Shown here piece after piece: positions 5,924 through 8,167 of a stretch of DNA of 8,167 bases. Under the pieces are notes generated by a model. That model saw nothing but the letters and a program-made list of their open reading frames with translations, did not search any database and was not told the origin of the DNA. Position numbers and translations under genes: made by a program. Source of the DNA: Immundisolibacter sp. (GTDB taxonomy: Bacteria > Pseudomonadota > Gammaproteobacteria > Immundisolibacterales > Immundisolibacteraceae). How positions within the stretch are numbered: the first letter of the stretch is position 1; each line of letters opens with the position of its first letter. The stretch lies in assembly GCF_041601295.1 (NCBI RefSeq), contig NZ_JBFIII010000110.1, forward strand, positions 1 to 8,167. Direction: 5' to 3'.

Positions 5924-7861
5924 ATGACCGCGTCCGCTGCGGCGTCCGCCAGCAAACCGATGCGTCGCCTGGGGCTGCTCAGCGTGGGGGCGCTGGGCGT
6001 GGTTTATGGTGACATCGGCACCAGTCCCATCTATGCCTTGCGCGAGTGTCTGGCGCACGGTGTTGCCCCCACACACGACAACGTGCTGGGCATCCTGTCG
6101 CTGATTTTCTGGACCCTGACGGTGCTCGTGTCCATCGAGTACCAGATGTTCGTGCTGCGCGCCGACAACCGTGGCGAGGGCGGCATCCTGGCGCTGCTGG
6201 CCCTGCTGCGGCCCGAGCGTCATCGCGGCGGTGTCTGGTTGGGGCCGCTGCTGCAGAAACTCGCCGTGCTGGGCGCCGCGCTGATGCTGTGCGATGGGGT
6301 GTTGACGCCGGCCATCTCGGTGCTCAGCGCGGTCGAGGGGCTGGAGGTGGCCGCACCTCAGCTCGAACCGCTGGTGTTGCCGATCACGGTGGGTATTCTG
6401 CTGGCGCTGTTTCGTATCCAGCGCGGCGGCACCGGTCGCATCGGCGTGTGGTTCGGGCCGATCACGGCGGTCTGGTTTCTGGTAATGGCGGTGCTGGGAA
6501 CGGCGGCGATTTTCCGCTACCCGGGTGTGCTGGCGGCGCTGAACCCGGCCTACGGCGCGGCGTTTCTGTATCACGAGGGCTGGGCGGCGGTGCGCATCCT
6601 GGGCTCGGTGTTTCTGGTGGTGACCGGCGCCGAGGCACTGTATGCGGATCTGGGTCACTTCGGGCGCAAGCCGATTCAGTACGCCTGGTTCGCGCTGGTG
6701 TTCCCGGCACTGCTGCTGTGCTACTTCGGGCAGGGTGCGCTGATCCTCAGTTCGCCGGTCGAGATCAAGCAGCCGTTCTTCGAGCTGGCGCCGCAGTGGG
6801 CGCTGTATCCGCTGATCGCGCTGGCCACGGCGGCGACGGTGATTGCCTCGCAGGCAGTGATCTCCGCCGCCTTCTCGCTGACCCGCCAGGCGATCCAGAT
6901 GGGTGTTATCCCGCGCATGCAGGTGGTCCAGACCTCGGCTATAAGAGGCGGCCAGATCTACATACCGGCGCTGAACACGCTGCTGATGCTGGTTACCTTG
7001 GTGGTAGTGCTGTGGGCCGGTTCGTCGGCGGCCCTGGCCAATGCCTACGGTGTGGCGATCAGCACCACCATGATCATTACCACCAGCATGCTGTTTCTTG
7101 CCATGCGCTGGCGCTGGCGCATGCATCTATTGCTGGCTTTGCTCGCTACCGGTCTTTTTCTGGCGGCAGACGTGTCGTTCTTCGCCGCCAATATGCTGCG
7201 CGTGCCAGCTGGAGGCTGGATGGTGCTGGCGGCGGCGGCGCTGCTGTACGCCATGATGAGCACCTGGAACTGGGGGCGGACCAATCTGATCGGCATGCTG
7301 CGCACCGAGACCGTGTCGTTGCCGACCCTGTTCTCGCGTCTGGCCCGCGAGCGGGTGGCCCGGGTACCAGGCACGGCGGTGTTCATGACCGCACCCAAGC
7401 TGGGCGCCCCGCCGGCACTGCAACACCACTTGCGCCACTCCCATGCCCTGCACGAGCGGGTGGTTTTGCTAACGGTGGAGATCAAGGACACGCCGCGCCT
7501 GCCACCGGACGAGCAATTGCAGGTAGAGCCTCTGGAGCAGGGCTTTTATCGCCTGTTCGTGCGCTATGGGTTTGCCGAGAGCCCGGACCTGCCCCGGGCA
7601 ATGGCGCTGGCTGCCGGGCACGGACTTGCCGTAGACCCCGCCGATACCACGTACTTTATCGGCCGCGAGACGCTGATCGTGCCGCCCGATATGCCGTGGT
7701 TCAACCGCATGCGCGAGCGGCTGTATGTGTTCATGTTCAGGAACGCGCTGCGCGCCACCGATTTTTACCGCATCCCGCCACGGCAGGCGGTGGAGATCGG
7801 GTTATGGGTGGAGGCAGCACTCAAAGCGCCCGAACGCGATACCCGGCCCGGTAACCGCTAG
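5924..7861 (+). CDS. kup: Kup-type low-affinity potassium transporter (KUP/HAK/KT family)
   Basis: A 645-residue inner-membrane K+ uptake protein, thought to be a K+/H+ symporter. About 12 hydrophobic segments run from residue 15 to about 450, followed by a cytoplasmic domain of about 195 residues. Signature stretches: GVVYGDIGTSPIYAL, with Asp30 in the place of the conserved proton-linked Asp of E. coli Kup; DNRGEGG at 81-87; LCDGVLTPAISVLSAVEG; and NAYGVAISTTMIITT near 370-385. The C-terminal YFIGRETLIVPP and RNALRATDFYRIPP blocks are typical of bacterial Kup. Length is close to E. coli Kup (622 aa). The start at 5924 lacks a Shine-Dalgarno sequence; Met13 is an alternative start but also lacks one. 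The last codon (CGC, 7856-7858) and stop codon (TAG, 7859-7861) form the outer edge of the palindromic element that follows. Confidence 0.96.
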   Translation: MTASAAASASKPMRRLGLLSVGALGVVYGDIGTSPIYALRECLAHGVAPTHDNVLGILSLIFWTLTVLVSIEYQMFVLRADNRGEGGILALLALLRPERHRGGVWLGPLLQKLAVLGAALMLCDGVLTPAISVLSAVEGLEVAAPQLEPLVLPITVGILLALFRIQRGGTGRIGVWFGPITAVWFLVMAVLGTAAIFRYPGVLAALNPAYGAAFLYHEGWAAVRILGSVFLVVTGAEALYADLGHFGRKPIQYAWFALVFPALLLCYFGQGALILSSPVEIKQPFFELAPQWALYPLIALATAATVIASQAVISAAFSLTRQAIQMGVIPRMQVVQTSAIRGGQIYIPALNTLLMLVTLVVVLWAGSSAALANAYGVAISTTMIITTSMLFLAMRWRWRMHLLLALLATGLFLAADVSFFAANMLRVPAGGWMVLAAAALLYAMMSTWNWGRTNLIGMLRTETVSLPTLFSRLARERVARVPGTAVFMTAPKLGAPPALQHHLRHSHALHERVVLLTVEIKDTPRLPPDEQLQVEPLEQGFYRLFVRYGFAESPDLPRAMALAAGHGLAVDPADTTYFIGRETLIVPPDMPWFNRMRERLYVFMFRNALRATDFYRIPPRQAVEIGLWVEAALKAPERDTRPGNR

Positions 7862-8027
7862 TACCTCAACCTATAAATTTCGCTATGTTCGACCTGCCCC
7901 GCATCACCGGGTGCTTTGTCGCTCATCCTCGCAATAGCGACGGCTATTGCTGTGGTTTGCTTCGCGCACCCGGTGCGCGGATGCGTGTCTGGGCATGTAC
8001 GCAAACTTATAGCTTGAGGTACTTGCG
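7856..8027. repeat. Nested palindromic element with inverted ends, between kup and gshA
   Basis: The ends are inverted repeats: 7856-7880 against the reverse complement of 8003-8027 agree at 22 of 25 positions, with GTACCTCAA and CTATAA exact. At the centre, GCAATAGC (7931-7938) and GCTATTGC (7943-7950) form a perfect 8-base dyad around GACG; its midpoint is about one base from the midpoint of the whole element. Halfway along each side is a further dyad: CACC-G-GGTG (7905-7913) on the left and CGCGCACC-C-GGTGCGCG (7963-7979) on the right; these are also inverted copies of each other. The element could fold as a long outer stem with three hairpins. It carries no credible gene. It may be a MITE-like or REP/BIME-like repeat, a bidirectional 3'-end structure for kup, or a structured RNA. 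Copies elsewhere cannot be assessed from this window. Confidence 0.75.
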
Positions 8028-8095
8028 AACGGCCCGCACGGACGCCATGGCGGCTGTGCTTCAATAGCCACCCGTACGGCGAATAGCAGTCAGCC

Positions 8096-8167
8096 ATGAA
8101 CGATCCATTCCAAGGCTTATCGTCGGTGCCGCATCTGACGACGGCGCTCACCGGACCGCTGCTGCGG
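8096..8167 (+). CDS. gshA: Probable glutamate-cysteine ligase (GshA, proteobacterial type), 3' part outside the window
   Basis: Only 24 codons are visible. The stretch VPHLTTALTGPLL (residues 11-23) closely matches, from memory, the N-terminus of the GshA family first described in Acidithiobacillus and common in beta- and gammaproteobacteria (PF08886 / TIGR02049), where proteins begin near MVPHL-TAL-GPLL. That enzyme makes gamma-glutamylcysteine, the first step of glutathione synthesis. The start is uncertain. ATG 8096 has no good ribosome binding site. GTG 8126, just before PHL, has AAGG (8112-8115) 10 bases upstream and would give the shorter N-terminus I recall from relatives. No convincing promoter is seen in 8028-8095, so transcription may come from within or before the palindromic element. 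Confidence 0.6.
   Translation, partial: MNDPFQGLSSVPHLTTALTGPLLR

Noticed and set aside
5861..7126. Long open frame (421 codons) on the - strand opposite kup
   Set aside because: Its protein is rich in Arg, Gln, His and Gly with no domain or hydrophobic pattern, as expected from the complement of a GC-rich gene; kup on the + strand is well supported.
6046..7854. 602-codon open frame in another + frame within kup
   Set aside because: It lies wholly inside kup and is rich in Arg, Gly and Ala with no recognisable motif; a product of GC-rich codon bias.
7884..7895. GTTCGA string resembling a tRNA T loop within a cloverleaf-like fold
   Set aside because: The position does not fit a tRNA: no acceptor stem, anticodon arm or D arm can be placed around it without running into kup, and the symmetry is palindromic.
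7885..8067. Small open frames on both strands in the kup-gshA gap
   Set aside because: They run through the palindromic arms, lack ribosome sites and resemble no known small protein; the palindrome explains the sequence better.

Overview
The window looks like a piece of chromosome from a high-GC proteobacterium, most likely a gammaproteobacterium. Five of the seven genes are core genes of that group. ParE, RimO and MsrA are close in length and motif order to the E. coli proteins. The partial gene at the right edge looks like the glutamate-cysteine ligase type found in beta- and gammaproteobacteria. All genes are on the + strand, and third codon positions are mostly G or C. The species cannot be named from the sequence.

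Layout: (1) 1-1803, parE (topoisomerase IV subunit B), lacking about 28 N-terminal codons cut off by the window edge. (2) 1867-2493, an exported single-domain cupin protein. (3) 2685-3647, an exported metal-dependent amidohydrolase of the Amidohydrolase_2/ACMSD-like type, preceded by a 191-base gap that can form two mutually exclusive stems. (4) A nested hairpin at 3652-3698, then rimO at 3855-5183. (5) A TATAAT box and a GC hairpin, then msrA at 5232-5864. (6) kup at 5924-7861, a 645-residue K+ transporter. (7) A roughly 170-base nested palindrome at 7856-8027 that begins inside the last codon of kup. (8) The first 24 codons of a probable gshA from 8096.

How the genes fit together: parE, rimO, msrA, kup and gshA are housekeeping or stress genes (DNA decatenation, ribosomal protein S12 methylthiolation, methionine sulfoxide repair, K+ uptake, glutathione synthesis). 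The cupin and the amidohydrolase are the accessory part. They are adjacent, both carry export signals, and both look metal-dependent, so they may act together on a small carboxylated or aromatic compound in the periplasm; that is inference. I see no defence system, transposase, CRISPR array, prophage gene, tRNA or rRNA. The most unusual signal is the nested palindrome between kup and gshA. Two smaller structured gaps flank the amidohydrolase gene. No stretch longer than 300 bases lacks a gene.
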